DNA of 64,000 nt from Rhea pennata (lineage: Eukaryota; Chordata; Aves; Rheiformes; Rheidae). Positions 37,801-52,800 of the stretch are shown here, piece after piece. The notes beneath the pieces were generated by a model. That model made no database searches and had not been told where the DNA came from. It saw only the letters and a list, made by a program, of their open reading frames with translations. The stretch lies in NCBI RefSeq assembly GCF_028389875.1, contig NC_084678.1:14538899-14602898 (forward strand), written 5' to 3'. The stretch's first letter is position 1. Every line of letters begins with the position of its first letter. The position numbers were made by a program, and so were the translations under genes.

Positions 37801-40800
37801 CACAAACAGAACTTGGCATTCTCTTCCAGTGTGCAAACATAAAATACTGGGAAATTAACTTATGTTCCCCATTTCTGTCATGGCTCACAATAATCAACTC
37901 AAGAAGTTAAACACTGAATCAGTGCAAATCTTCAATGTTGTTAAAACTGAAAGCATCAGTACACGCAAGTCTGATTAGATGGGCTAGTCTGAAGACAAAG
38001 TCAAATTTTAAGGGTTGTTGATTACTGTTTACTTTCCAGCAATTGAAAAGGCAAAATACACCTACGTATCTGTCTGCTTACAGAAGCTCTTAGGTGCACA
38101 CAAGTATACTGACATACCGTAAGAAACTTGCTTCTTAAATTCACAGTTTGGGGATTCCCTAGGGCTAATGTGCCGTCTCTGTTCTTTAGAGAGTTAAATA
38201 TTTTTTCCTTCCAGAAAAAACTATAAAACATACTAATTCTAGGATGGTGGTAGTGGTGGTGGTGGTGGGGTTGTTTAAAATTTCTCTCAGTGCAACACTG
38301 TCTGGAGTTATTCAGAAGAGACAAGCTCACCTCCACGTGAGGCTCTCTATAGGATCAGGCCCCGACAGACAGCTTTACGCTACCTGTTCCAGTGCCCAGC
38401 TCAGCAGACACAGGAGGCTCGAGAACGTCGCAGCACTAGCGTCCCGTCCTGGCACAGCCTCCCCTTGAAAACCAATACTGTCAACTCAAGTTAACTCTTT
38501 GTTTTGCTCCCCCAAATATGACATAAAAAAAAAAAGACAAGGAATTAAAAAAAAAAAAAGGAAGGAGGAGAAAAAAATCACAGTGTCAGTTGACTACCCC
38601 TGAAGAAGCAAGCCTAATAAAACATACAATAAAATATACACCCTGAGCTACGTGCCAAATTAGAACATGCCTACACATTAACATAGCACAACTGCTGAAA
38701 CAGACAGTTGAAAAGCATATTAATGTGAGATTCAGAAAACATATCAGGAAAATTCAATTTTTAGGAACAGATAGACAAAACAATAATTTGTAATTCAAAC
38801 CTTTCAGCTGAACATGACTCTCTCCTGTCCCATCTTAGTAATGGAAGTCCAAATCTTTGCTAAGCTATTGAAGCCAGAATAAAAAGATAATTCATATAAA
38901 ACTACATTCGTATTTGTTCCTATTTAAAAAGTCCTATTACACTGCACTTACTTGATACACAGTTATTTTAGATTTCTATAGAAGTTTCCTGACATATCTC
39001 TAAGTTAGGGCCTACAACTGATGGATAAATTGCTGTGTGCACTTACTGGGCTATACACACACACAGTTAGAAAACTCAGATTAGTTTTGCATAAGCTTTA
39101 GGCATGGTGTTTATTGTGGTATTATATCAAAATACATTCAGAAAAGGTTAAAAAAAAAAATCAGATGAGGAAGGAACTTTGTTATTAAAACCTGCCTGCA
39201 GAAGTTCACTGCTGAGGGTGCCCAACCGATCAACAGAACTGACTTTTGACTGAACACTTTACACCTCTCCAGCCTTGCTGGGAGATGAAGAATTCTCTGC
39301 CCCCTCAGCTTCTCCCCCACAACCCCACTTAAGTGATCTTTTCCAATTAAATTAGTTAAAAATGTGTGTGTTGGGGGGGGGGGGGAAGGAAACGTAGAAC
39401 TATACCCACAATGGCATTAAGCAGATTTTCAGTGAAGTTGAGAAAGCTCATCAGGGCTAACTTGATTAAAAATTAAAATGAAAAAAAAAAAAACTCATTT
39501 CCCTACTCTAAGCAAAGTCACTGTAGGACTACAACAGATGCCACAGCCAAAAACACACATGGACACGCGCACTAGCCATCTCTAAACTGATTTAGTCATT
39601 GCAATGGAATAAAAGGAAGGGCCAACAGCCATATGTGTAGAAACAAAGGTACATTTCTTCTTCCTCTATTCCAAAACTTGCATTTTGATAAATACAGAGA
39701 AGTATCGTGGTCTCAAACTCCAATGCATGTAAGGGTAGAAATGCTTAATGAACCAGGCTAGTAATGACTAGCAAATACTAAGAGACAGCTAGAATTGTAC
39801 CAAGTTAGCTCACTTTGCATACGACACTAAATTTAACAGAAAAGTAAGGATGAAAAAGATCTTTATGTTTCAAGTTTACCAACCAGTTTTTAGTTGCACA
39901 AGTGAATGAGTTGCTATTTGAAACCAAATGGCCAATAAAGATCATTGTTACCTTTTCCTAACGAAACATTTGCAATAGAACTGACAAAAAAAAAACTATA
40001 TTTAGTATCTCTCTGCCTTCTTCTTCCTAGAAAGTCTGGTCATATGTACTACAAAAATCACATTCACTGTATTAAAAAATGCAAATATCAGAGCATTCTT
40101 TTTGAGTCCCTCATTAAAAAAACTAATTAAAATTACAATTAATTAACATTTTTTGTTAGAAGTTAGAGGCTTAAGAGAATCCTGAAAGAGCTTCATGTTT
40201 TAGTTCGAATTAAACAATTCGTCACAGTTCCAAAGAAAGGATTAACAAAAATTGAGTTGGATTGGTCCTCGTGCAAAAAGGACTTCTGCTCCTGACTAAT
40301 GCAATGGTCACCTCATCTTCTATTCATAGAGACCTTACTGGATACCTCCTGTTTTCAAGGGAGTATTTGGATGTGAAAGTTCATTACGATATAACGCAGC
40401 TGCTTGATTCTACATTGCATTGTATTTCCCTCTTGCTCTTTCTATTTGTTGATAATGGCATTTTCATTTACAAAGGGTTTCCTTTTTTTAATAATTTGTA
40501 AAACTTGTAAAATTACACACTGGAATAAAGAGCAAAGAGTACACACTTGACTTATTAGAAAAACACAGACAGACTTTTCTCCCCGCTGCCTTTGCCTTCC
40601 TCCTTTCTTTAAAATATGGCACGGCAAAGCAAAGACTAAAGAAAAAATAACTGTATCAAAATAATAGAGGAAGAAGACTGAAAACTAGTTTTTTAGCCTT
40701 TGCAGACTACACTGATTATTTGTGTAACTCCTGAGGCATGCCAGATTCTTGCTGGAGAACCAGCACACTCAAAAACGCACACAAGGAAGTTCTCTCGTAA

Positions 40801-43800
40801 GTCCTGATTACAATACTTACAGGACCCAGAGTTTATAATGACAGAGTTGAAACTCGGCAGATAATGTAGGCATCTTTAACTAACTAATCTGAGGAAATAC
40901 AGTTCCACAAGTGTGACAAATTATCATCTCTTGACAGCGGCAGGTGGCCACTCGAATAGCAATATATCTAGATGTCATCCTGTTTCAGTGCAAGTGGCCC
41001 ATTTCTCAGGGACTTGACTCACACTGTAGATGACATATGGAAAGACCTCACCAACTACAATCAGCATGCACACCTAAGATGTGGACCATAGAAAGGTATG
41101 CCCATATTGGTCACTGGGGATACCAGCATGCAAGAATGAACCTCTTCCACATCTTTGAAATGTGAATCCTAGAACGTATCCTATCAGAACAAAAGTGAGA
41201 GCACTGCTCTTCCTGAAGCAGATACGGAACAGAAGTTAAGAACAGATAGGTTCAAACCTCCAGATTTTGCTTATTACCCACAGTATAGCTCATGGACTAA
41301 TCCAGATTGATTCAGAACTATTACCAAGAAACCTAGACTTTTATTAAGTTTTTTTCCTTTTCTTTTTTAATTATCTGAGACCTGACAGAAAGTTAATGGA
41401 TGGTCTGGAAATTGCATAGAGGATACTCTTTGCTAGGCTTCTAAGGAAATTCACTTGACAAAGCAAAAAAAGTAACTGAACTTTACTTCCAGAAAAAAAG
41501 CACACTTAGGGCCAGGGAGATCTGTCAGGCAGCAAAGAATCACCTTTAATACAGAACGCTGATGTTCAGAAAAAAAGGTTCAGGCCTGAAAGAATAACTA
41601 GAGGAGTGACACTTCTGGTGTAAGAGAACAAAGTTCTTTCAAACATCTCTAGAAAAGAGGATTATTGATCATAAAGTCCACCAGTATCTGACAAATCTTC
41701 GATCCTATCTAGATTTGTCAGAAAAGTTCACCTGAGAGGTTATCTGAACATCAGTGCAGTTTGTACCTAAAGCTCTCAAGCCTATTCATTTGTGATAAGC
41801 TGTTACAAGCATTTGACATGGGGGTGGGGGGGGAGAGAATCTGACAGTACCACATTAATAGAAGAAAGCTTTTTAATAATATCCTTTCTGCATTGTCAGA
41901 TGAGATTCTGTTGCAACAAAAAGGACAGCAGCGTCTAAGGTTATGCAAGCTGGTATCACACACATCGTAAAACCCACGTAAAAGCAATGGGGATGAGTCA
42001 ATGCTCTTTACATGATTGGATGAGACTACATGGAGACCCCTGAATGACAAAAATCGCCTTTACAAAAGGACATTTCTGAAACTTTTGCCAATACAAAGAG
42101 GCTAGAACACTGGACAGACAGTAGGAGCAAAGAATAGCTGCCTATACAAGCTAAAGAACAGTCAGTAAAAAAGATGTTTTGCTAGTGTCTTCTCTTGCAA
42201 AAAATGAAATTACAACCTGACACTGATGTTAATGCTGTCCAATAATCCACCATTCCTCCTCTCACTGACCAACCTGTAACAGTTATTATTCCAAGGAACA
42301 AAAAGCACAGGAAAAGAGAGGAGTCTATCAAAGTCTACTAGTTCATTACAGCTCCATAAGAATTTAGGTAATTAAAAGAATATTCCCCAAACACAGGGGA
42401 CTTAGAATTTTAGCAGACTTAGAATTACCTATCTATGCCAAAATAAGAGCTTCTGTAATACACCAGCAGAGGTGTAGCAGGTCATGAAGGGCACAAGCTA
42501 TGCACCAAGTCATTATGTAGTGAAAGTATTGAAATACTGATTACAAATCAAGATGAAAAGCATAGTGCTTTAAATGGCAAAATTATACTCAATTAGATGT
42601 TTCCGAAGATGCATTATTTTGTACCTGTTGAGAGAAATGCACCAACACATTAGACATGCTGCCAGTTTTGGCAACCTTCAGGGGTTGGTGATGGGACCCA
42701 TAACACTGTCTAAGATCTCCATCAGTGACTTAGATGCTGGGATGGAACAGTGCTCTAGTTTACAGATGACAATAAATGGGACAAGCTGTTGATACATTGC
42801 AATGGAGTGCTGTTACTGAGAGAAGCTTTAAAAAGCTGAAAGAATGAGCCAATAGGAATTTCATTAAGTTAAAATAATACAAATGGAAAGTCCTGAAGCT
42901 GGGACAAAATAACCCCTTTCAATAGTATAGACTGTGGACTGAAACAGCAGCTCTGCAAAAAAGAGCATAGGTGTCCTGATGGACACAAGCTGAAAACGTG
43001 TCAGCATCATGTCTCTGCAGCAATGAAGATTAACCACATTCAGACTGCATTAGCATAAGTGTAGCCAGCTTGTTCAGGGAAGCAATCATGCCTCACCACT
43101 TTGCACTTGTGAAGCTGCATCTAGAATACCATGTCCAGTTTGGGGCTTCCCAATACAAGAGAAATACTGACACACTGGAGTGAGTGCAGCACAGGGCCAC
43201 TAAAACATTTAAGATGCTCCAGTGAACCCAAGTAATCTGTCCTAACTTCAAACTTCACTCTGCTTTGAGCAGACAGTTGGACAAAGTGACCTTCAAAGAC
43301 CCCTTCCAACCTAAATTATTCTACAGTTCTGAAAAAGAGTGCCAATTACTAGTCACACATTCAAAGGGAAACTGAAAGTCACTTGGCTTTAACATGACAC
43401 ATAGCACGGTCTGTAAAACTGGGCTGGGACTTCAACTGAGCTTCCATTAATATTAATAAATTTACATCAGTTCTTCTGTTGAATATAGTCGTAGTAGCGA
43501 ATCAAGACGGGACCATGCTAAGAATAAGAGGGAAAGTCCAGACCTAATAGTTAAGTAATTTCTCAGCCATGGCCAGGGACATTCTTGCTCAGATCTTTCC
43601 TCTGCTGGTGATTTTCCTTGCGCATTGCAGATAAGGGGAAAAATAATAATAGTTAAAAAACAAACAAACAAAAAAAAAACCACCCAAAACACCTACCTTA
43701 GTTTAGGTTCTGTTCTTAGAACCTCAGGTGATCTGTGCTGCAGAACAAATCCAGAAAAAACTTTATTTGACCTTCTTTGCCATCAACAAAGTCTTTGACA

Positions 43801-46800
43801 CAATGAGCAATTCAGGTTCTGGAGTTTCATGAAGAAACTTGGGGGAGTCTTTTTGTTTTTATTTTTTATTTTTGACTTTTGAGAAAAAAAAATACATGGT
43901 GCAGGTATCTGCTTCTGCAAAACAACTACCTGAAAACAAACCCGCTGCTATTCATGGGTTCCAATCTGTTCCAAAAGTACTCACACTAACCTTGCACGAA
44001 TGAGGTCAACATGTATGAAAATGTATTAACAGTAGATTTGTTCCCTTGTAAGTTAGAGATCTATAGACCACAAAACTTCCAGGGGATGCTAGGGCTGTGC
44101 AGCACACTGAAGCAACCTGAGATACCATACCAGACTCCCCCATATATTGGTTCAGAGTAATAGGCATCCTAAAGCAAGGAATGCTGAAGTTTTGCACAAA
44201 ACCATACTGAGTGCTCAGCTGCACATCTTAGATGAGCCTGCTGAACGTTCAGCAGCTGCTGTCTGTACGGTGAGCTGCTGTCTGTATGGTGAGCAAGAAC
44301 TTGTCACAAAGAAAACACCCAAAACACACAACCCTGAGTTTCTCCTGACAAGCACTGTACATTATACCATAGTAAAGACCAGCCCAGCCCAGAAATTTGA
44401 ACAGAAACTTGCCACAGAGCTACAAAAGCACATCACTCCTTTACCTTGCAATAGCAGCAGACCATGTTACGCTAGGAGGTAGCTCGTGGAAGAGCAGTCT
44501 TGTCACACGCAAGCCTTCTCGGACTCGTACACACCCGTGACAGATCTGTACTCCTGCTACTGTGCACAACTATTCTTGCATGTGAGCAACGCACTGCAAG
44601 GATGATGGGTGGGGAAGTCATGAAGCATTATAAAGACTTTGAACATACTGTTGTCAGATTCCTCATGCCACTCCAGAAGAGCAAAGCCAAATTTTACCTA
44701 GATACACATTAGTTTGCCAAGGGACTCCATTCCACTTGCATATCATCACTTTCCACTCATGCCCAATGTGTCAACTACGTGTGGACACATAGTGCACACC
44801 TTAACTGAAATACTAATTTTTGAAGAGCTGACTTATGATTCTTGCCAACATAAAAAGAAAGATGCATTCAAGAATAATCACAGAAGCCTGACTACAATAC
44901 ACAGAAAATGCATTTTGTATAGACCAAGTACATCCAAGTTCACACTATGAAAAACTGATTGTTTTTTCTTACTAGAGTCAGAAGACAAGAAGATTCAATT
45001 TTGTAATTTTTTTTTCTTGCAGACTAGTGTTGTGCAAGAATTCAGCTTCACACCACAGAACTTCACTGTATTGTTTAAAACTTGAAGTGAATGATTTGTA
45101 AAGTATCGATTTCCAAGCATTTTAAAACTGTAACTGAAGAAATATAATACTAAAGTGCCCCCCCCCCAAAAAAAATCCCACAACACTTAGCAGTGGTTCT
45201 ACATGGGGAAAACACAAAAACAAACAAACAAACAAACAAAAGAAACTTACCTTCTCAGTTGAAAAGGTGCTTAAGTTATGGTCTGGTAAACTCACCCATT
45301 TTTATGCCAACATTTAACAAAAGTTTCAACAGCAATGTGATTTGAAACTATTTTGACTTTTAGAAAGCTATATTCCACAAAAGCGTTAATGTGCCTTTCT
45401 ATTCAAGCATATAAAGCCAAGATACCACAGAGCTCTATCAAGCTGCAACCCAAACATCATACAAATCTGGTTTTAGTCTGATGGGAGAACTAAGAAAGAA
45501 AAACACTATCAAGAGCCAAACCAATTACTTTGATTATTGATCTCAAAGTGATTCAGATTTAGCTCTGCCATTAATTTCAATATATTTACATCAAACATCC
45601 ATGCAGTTATACCAAAGTCTGATCTGTCTTTGAGAAAGGAAGACATAAAATAAAGGGTCACCAATTTTTTTTGATATGCTTCTAAATGGGACATTTTAAA
45701 ACCAAGATATTCCTAATTCCCAGCAGTTTGTCTATATCAAGGCATACCAACATTAGAGCTGTTCAAGCATCTGATAAAATGGAAATGGGCAAGCTGCTTT
45801 ACATTTACCACTGTTTGCACACAAGTACTTATTGAGGAATAATGCAGCAAATCCACATTATCTTACTTCAAAAACCAATACCCTAAAACTACTAAGTACA
45901 TGAAAACCCATTAAAAAATGCATTTCATTAATTTATTTCTATTGCAAATGTCCCTCTATAGTTATCCCTGTTGTCATTCTCACAGAGAATTTTCCCTTTT
46001 CACCTGTAGTTGTGGAGAACCCAAGTTAGACAAAACTCAACATGACAAACAACTAGGGCAGCACTGGCGCAAACTCTTCAATTCGCTGCAAAAGCGACCT
46101 GCAATTTTATGGCACTCTATGTAGAAACACAAGTTGTTCTACTTTGAGAAGACGCCAAACACTATGCCCGTGAGCTCAAATGCAAACTATCAACATGGAC
46201 ATGATATTACATGTCACTTGGCTGATAGCAACATTTATTAAATAGTACTGCTTTTTTATTTAGAGTCTGAACGCATAAATAGAAGTATTTTCACACCTGT
46301 AACCTTGAACTCAGAAAGCTTTTAAACAAAAATAAGTCTAGTTTTGATTTTTACTAACCATCAAATGCACAGTCCTGAGTAATGACTAAGCTTAATAACT
46401 GGGTATGACTAACACTTATAAATAATTAGCGCCTTCTCTCTCTCCTCTGGAGGGGGAAAGAAGCAAAAAAAAAGTCACACATGGTAAAAAAGAAGAATGA
46501 AATGAAATAAGAGCCTTAAGTTCATGGCATGAACACTTGCCTCTTTTTCCAGTCCACCCTTAGTACTCTGCAAACATGGGTATGTATCTTAATTAAAAAG
46601 TAACAGCTCACTCTTCATCCTTTTCTACCAACTTCTGCATAATTTAGCCACTTCCCTGCTCCTTATCTCTTCTTCCTACTTCCTCAACTGATTCTTTAAA
46701 AAAAAGTGCTTCTGACTCATGTTAGCAGGAGTGGTCCCACTGGCCTCACCATCACTTCATTGAATGCACCTGATGGTATAACTTCTGAGAGACTAAATTT

Positions 46801-49800
46801 AATCCTCCCCTATAGAAATAGGCATTTGATTAATAAATTGAAAGAAGGCATGAAGACAGCTTACTACAGCCTTGCTGCCCCTCAAACCACTTAAGACAGA
46901 CCAAAAAGTAGCACTGCATCTCATTGTTCAGTTTTTGTTTATACTGATATCTAAAATGAACATGTTTTGCAACTCAATCTATATATTAGTCGTCTGCACT
47001 GCATCTACCATATGCTTTACTCTGTGTAAAGATATTCTGATGGCCTTTAACAGTTCAGCTACTCTCAGAAGCATACGCTAATTGAGTTATAAGTTAGACT
47101 TTAGTTACTAGAGTCTTATTTGATTCAATACTTTATCTTAAAACAGTCATGATTGCTATTTAAAATATTATATATGCTGATATGAAGAACTTTCATATTA
47201 TCAGTTGTCTTGGTATTGGTTAAAATGCATTGATGAAAAAATATTCCTTAGTAATGCACTTCAAGAGAAAAAGGAAAGTTAGAGACATGTGATGCTCATA
47301 ACTTACATTTCTAATTTACAAGTAGAGAGCTCTACAGAAACAAGAAGTTACCCAGTTTTTAATCAACATATTCTTCCCAATATCTCAAAAGGAGCTTGGC
47401 ATCTGGATCAACCCTTGTATTAAATTCTGTACAGGTATGGAGTAAAGAGATCTGTCCTTGGGTAAAAGGATTTATATCCTATTTATCCACCCTGCTGAAA
47501 GTTAGCCATTTATACAAGTCTCTGTAATGACTGGTAATATGAGTACAGAAATTCATCTTTTTAAGATATTATTTCTAATCTGAAAACATTATACAGACAA
47601 AAACTTTATATTTGCACAGTGCCTTCAGATCAGCTCTTCACAGATCTCAGGGCAGAAACAAAACTCAGCTTTATCAATTCCTTATAATTATCACTTCGTT
47701 CTTGAATACATATATTGATACATCTATACCATCACAATGATGATAATCAAGGATTTGTTCTCACCAAAAAATTTCTACCATAAACCCCCCCCCCAAAAAA
47801 ATAGCTTAAAGACCTAAATAAGGACCCCGAGACTGTCAGTTTACCATAAATACTAGGCTAAAGATACATGAAGACAATTACTGTAAGACAGAAGGCTCTG
47901 CAGTAAAAACTTGGCACTCTGTTCCTTTAGACACCTGCACCTCAGAAAAAGAACCCTGCATTACTGAAAATACATTACTATGGAACAGAGCTGGGGTAAA
48001 AACTTTTAGATTAAACTGAGGTCAAACTGTCCTAAAAGGGGGAGGGGGGAGGAGAGAGAAAGAAAAACACTCCTGAGCTACTCACATGTCTGTGGCCTCA
48101 GTAGAAACAAATCTCACCTAGTTGGAAATATGATTGTCCACATTAATATATATATGTAAAATATGTATTGTTTATAGATATTTTACACTTGTTTAATTAC
48201 TGCCTGGCTTGCTTACATTTTTTTGTACTTCACTCAACACTTCAGCTAGAGATGAGGTTTTTGCTGCAATAATTTAGCAGCACAATCTCCAGTGTAGACA
48301 AAACTTACCAGTTTATATAGTGGGCATCTTTTATACTATTTTCTTTCCCTTATAAGGTGGAAGCAAAATATGCTTGACAGGACAAAAACTGTATCCAAGG
48401 AGAAAAGGTCATACAACTTTAAAGAAACTTCTATCAGTATAAACCAATAAATTATAACTTCTTACATTTAGGCAAGATCCTCATTAGTTTAAAGACACTC
48501 AAGTTAATGCATAACAACATTTTTCACAAAGCATGGAAAGCCTACAATCACATTCTCCATAAAAAATTCTCCATAACTTGTCAAAGAGAGCGCCACATAT
48601 TTAGGTTTCAGCAGCAGAAGCGCACCAGGAAAGCTTCATTGATGTTCACAGATCACACAACTATTTGCACACAAGAACGTGCCCGTGGCCATGGACAGAG
48701 AGAGCCCTTTGCAACCAGTAAGCACCACATACTCTTCCGTGTGTACTCCTTCACACAGGGCTGATAATACAGCTAAAATAGCTGCCTACTACGTACTTTT
48801 AAGAGTTGCTTTCTGTCATTGTCTTCAGTTGTGGGAAATAAAATCATTTTCAAAATTGTTTTTGAGCAGTTATTTCACTGAATCTTTTCTCACAAGGGAT
48901 AACATACCTAACATACAACTTTTTTTTTTTTTTTAACTTGATAACACTTACTCTCTTCCAACTGGCAAAAACATTTTCTTTAACATTAAGCAAGGACATC
49001 ATATAAAAGGAGCAGATGCAGACAGATACATGGAATTACAGATATTCATAAAGTTTCCACACACAAAACAATCCTGACAATAGTAGGTATTTTCAAATAA
49101 AAAAATTATTATTTCAAATATTTCTGATAAAAACACATATCGTAATACAATAAAACATTCACTATGTCCTGTTTGTAAGTGACTTCTATACTCAATTTGT
49201 AACAAAAGTCTTAGTATTTGATCAGAGTTTTTTGTGAGAATGGATAGCAGGCTTTCTACAAGCCAAACTTTTGTTTAAAACTTTCTGTTAAAATCCCACT
49301 TCGGGCAATATCAGTATTTCCAACTGCTTTCCTGAACTACTTAATATAATACACTTCTGGGGATTCTATTTACATATCATTTCCCAAAACAGAGAAGACA
49401 GACAATAGTAGGAATTTTCATATATTAAAATCTTTAATTTGAAGAACAGTTTGTGACACCTACTAATCTGTGTCTTATCACATCAGTGCCCAAAGCTGTT
49501 GCATTTCCATCTTCCACTTCTAACTTCACTGCAGTATCCTGTGTTAGTAAATGATTCAAGTTCTGGACAGCATCCAAACTTGCGGTCCTCAAACCAAGAC
49601 ATTGCACTTTAGAAGTAACCCACATAGATTGCCAGAGATGGAAAACTCGTTTAGCTCACTGAACATACAAACAACATGTAACTCGTTTCCTAGAGCAGTA
49701 GTGGGCAAAAATCTCTCAAAAGCAGCAATTCATTCACTTCTGGTCATTGACCAACATCCTTGATCACACACCTAGCGATACTCAGAAACCGAGAAAGACT

Positions 49801-52800
49801 ACAGTGCAAAGTGTACATAGGCATATAACAAATCCATACCTACTCTTCTGATACAATAGTATTTTCCATAACAGAATTGAACAATAACTAGTCAAAGATA
49901 ATGGAATGTTTTCATAGCTTGGCTTAATGGAATATCAAGTATAATTGTTATTAACCTTTGTCACTTAAAGAGACATCTTTATCAGCTGTGTAAAACAAGG
50001 CATTGGTTTGCCTCATGACACTCATTTTAACAAAAAAAACCCCAGAAAATCATACCATACAACTCTTCCAGTCTTAAGTTCCTCAGGGTACAAAGCTAAG
50101 CATGTAGGATCCTTCAATTACTAAAGGTGCAGTAAGAAAGAACACAACTGTCATTCTAGCAACATATGGCAGATCTGATGTAACAGATTTCAAATACAGT
50201 AGAATGTTCCTTTTGCTAATGCATGATTTGACATAAAATCCATCTCTCACCCAGAGGAGTTCTGCAAAAGAGATCCACAGTTAATGTCTTTGAAAGGGAG
50301 CTAGCCCTTTATGAACCAAGTATAGGACTCCCAAATTCTAATCTTGGCTCAATATTGATTCCCTCATGGCCCTGAGCAAGTAAGAACTTCTCTAACTTGC
50401 TCTTTCCCCCAGCTTTAAAGCAGAGTTCATACTACTTTACTTACCAACCATGTAGGCATGTTGCAAGTATTAACTTTTGTAAAATGCTTTAAAAGTAAAA
50501 CATAATGGTAATAGCAGCTTCTTACAGTATTTTTTTTAAGATGTTATTTTTAACAAAATACAGCTATGCCAACATAGTTAATAGGTCTAGTATCTGCAGC
50601 ACATACACAATACATGGAAGCTATAATCAGGATAAGCTTGAACTCGCTTGCAAGTCAGTGAGAATTAGGAAGAACTACATTCCACTACTTTATATTATTC
50701 CTTTTGTTCCTTTCCATACCTTTTACATTGTGGAAGTCTGCAGATTTCCTCAAGTATTTATATTCCTTATTACTGTAGGCACTTTCAGGGTATGTTTCAA
50801 GTCAAAAGAAACCCAAAGAACATGACATTCAGCAAGGAAAAGTAATACAAATTATTTTACATCAGGAAAAGATTGTCTTTTTAGTCTGTTACCTTTCCTC
50901 ATATCCTATCCCACTCTCTTTCGCTTGACAGCGTAGCACCTCAACTCCTTACTGAAGGAAATCAAACTACTCATGCAAATATTATTTTCAGTGATGCCAG
51001 CTCCAAAAGCTAACACTGCTCAAGTCAAAAGTACCCGAACAAATGCATTAATTAAAGCATGTGCTCAGATATTTTTCCCAACACAAGGCCAGCATAATCA
51101 AGGTTTGAGAAACAGGGAATAGGAAGCTAGAATCTTCCTTAGATAGTTAACCCAAGCTTAATAAAACACAACAACAACAACACCCCACTGATTTCTACAA
51201 AACTTAAGCTTCTCTTTAAAAACCAGACAAGTTTAAAAAAAACCTTCAAGGTGTAAAGTGATGTAGCCCGTCCTCCTCAGTCTGCTGTTGTATAGCTCCA
51301 ACGATCCTACCAATGCCTTTTGCTCCTAGATAGCACCACCAGTAAGTTAAAACCAACTGTATAGCTCATTTGCATTAGTACTGTTCAGAACTCTGGAACA
51401 TTCAATTTTAAAAGAGCCCCATCAGTTTCCTGGTCCTGTAGGCTGGGAAATGACCCAATCTATAGTTACAGCAGTCTCCAAAAAGAAAGCTACAAAAAAG
51501 TCTAGCCCCATGCCCTATTATCAGCTCCTGGCAGAGGCACCTGAGGTCTGGAATAACAATAAAACTTCTATCATCAGATAGAAAACAAATCTGTGACAGC
51601 AGTTCTACAACTGCACAACTGCATTACTGCTAATGAGGACATTGGTCACAACCTCAGAAGTTGAAAAATTAGAGTAAACCAAAAAGACAATATATCCTAT
51701 CCTATCTTTAAACAGGATTATGACCATCATAAAACTTTTATTTATACATAAAAGAATTGTAGTCTTTAGATATATCAAGTGAGCGAATTTTCAAAAGTAC
51801 TAAAATTCACTGAAAAAGGAAAAAAGGGGGGGAGGGTTCTAGAAGTAAAGGTTTCTAGATTTCAGTTTCACCTAAGATGGTAGAGAAAACTGTCCAGACC
51901 TACCAGCTGCATATTGGTCTTACTATCCTATATACCCACAGCACTCTCTCCAATCTGCTCCTTTCTTTAAGGTGGTATCTTAGAGATTATAATGTGATGT
52001 CTGCACGTAAAATATAGCAGTAGCTATACCCTATACATATACACATATACATAGCATAAAATGTACACGCACACACATAGAGGCATATAACACTTTGGGT
52101 ATATGTTGTTGAGCAACAACATAAAACATCTGTGAGAAGAGAAACCAAATCTTTGAACTCTGAAGTTGACAACACTGCTAAAGTAAGCATAAGCTCATAG
52201 ACTTTGGTTTTGAAATTGTATTACAGCACTGCAAGAGAAGATAGTATTTTGAAAAGGATTGTAAAGCATACAAGCCAGTCACTTTACAAGATGATTTTAC
52301 CACATGTCAGTGATGACCTCTAGACACTTTACGCCCTAAGATTAATCTCTTACAACATAAGAGTTCATAATCTCAGTTACATTTTTCCATAGACTTTTCT
52401 GAGCATCTGTAACAGCAAACATTGACTTAATGTTTTAATAAACTCGCAAGAAAAACTTATCAAATCATTGAATGCACCATATTATTACTTGAAGTACTCT
52501 GAAACAAAGAACTTAATGTATTTATTTTCAGTCACAGTTTCATAAGTTGTTGCATCTATTTTTAAAGTGGCAGGTATAAGAGAATCATACTTACTTCTTT
52601 CCTGGATCTTTACTACGAAACTATATAGAAACGTCATTTTCAAACCTTCATCACCCTAATCTGTCCAAATGGACCATGCAGTTCCAAACACAGGCCCCCG
52701 AAGAAAAGACTAAGTCATCTTCTTCAAAGGTATCAATAATGGGAAACCATTGTTAACACACAGATATCCTGAATAGTCCAGTTTAAGAAAACATATACCA

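Noticed and set aside
40920..41250. Complex sequence in intron 2 suspected to be an old transposable element
   Set aside because: No family could be recognised by eye and no terminal structures were found.
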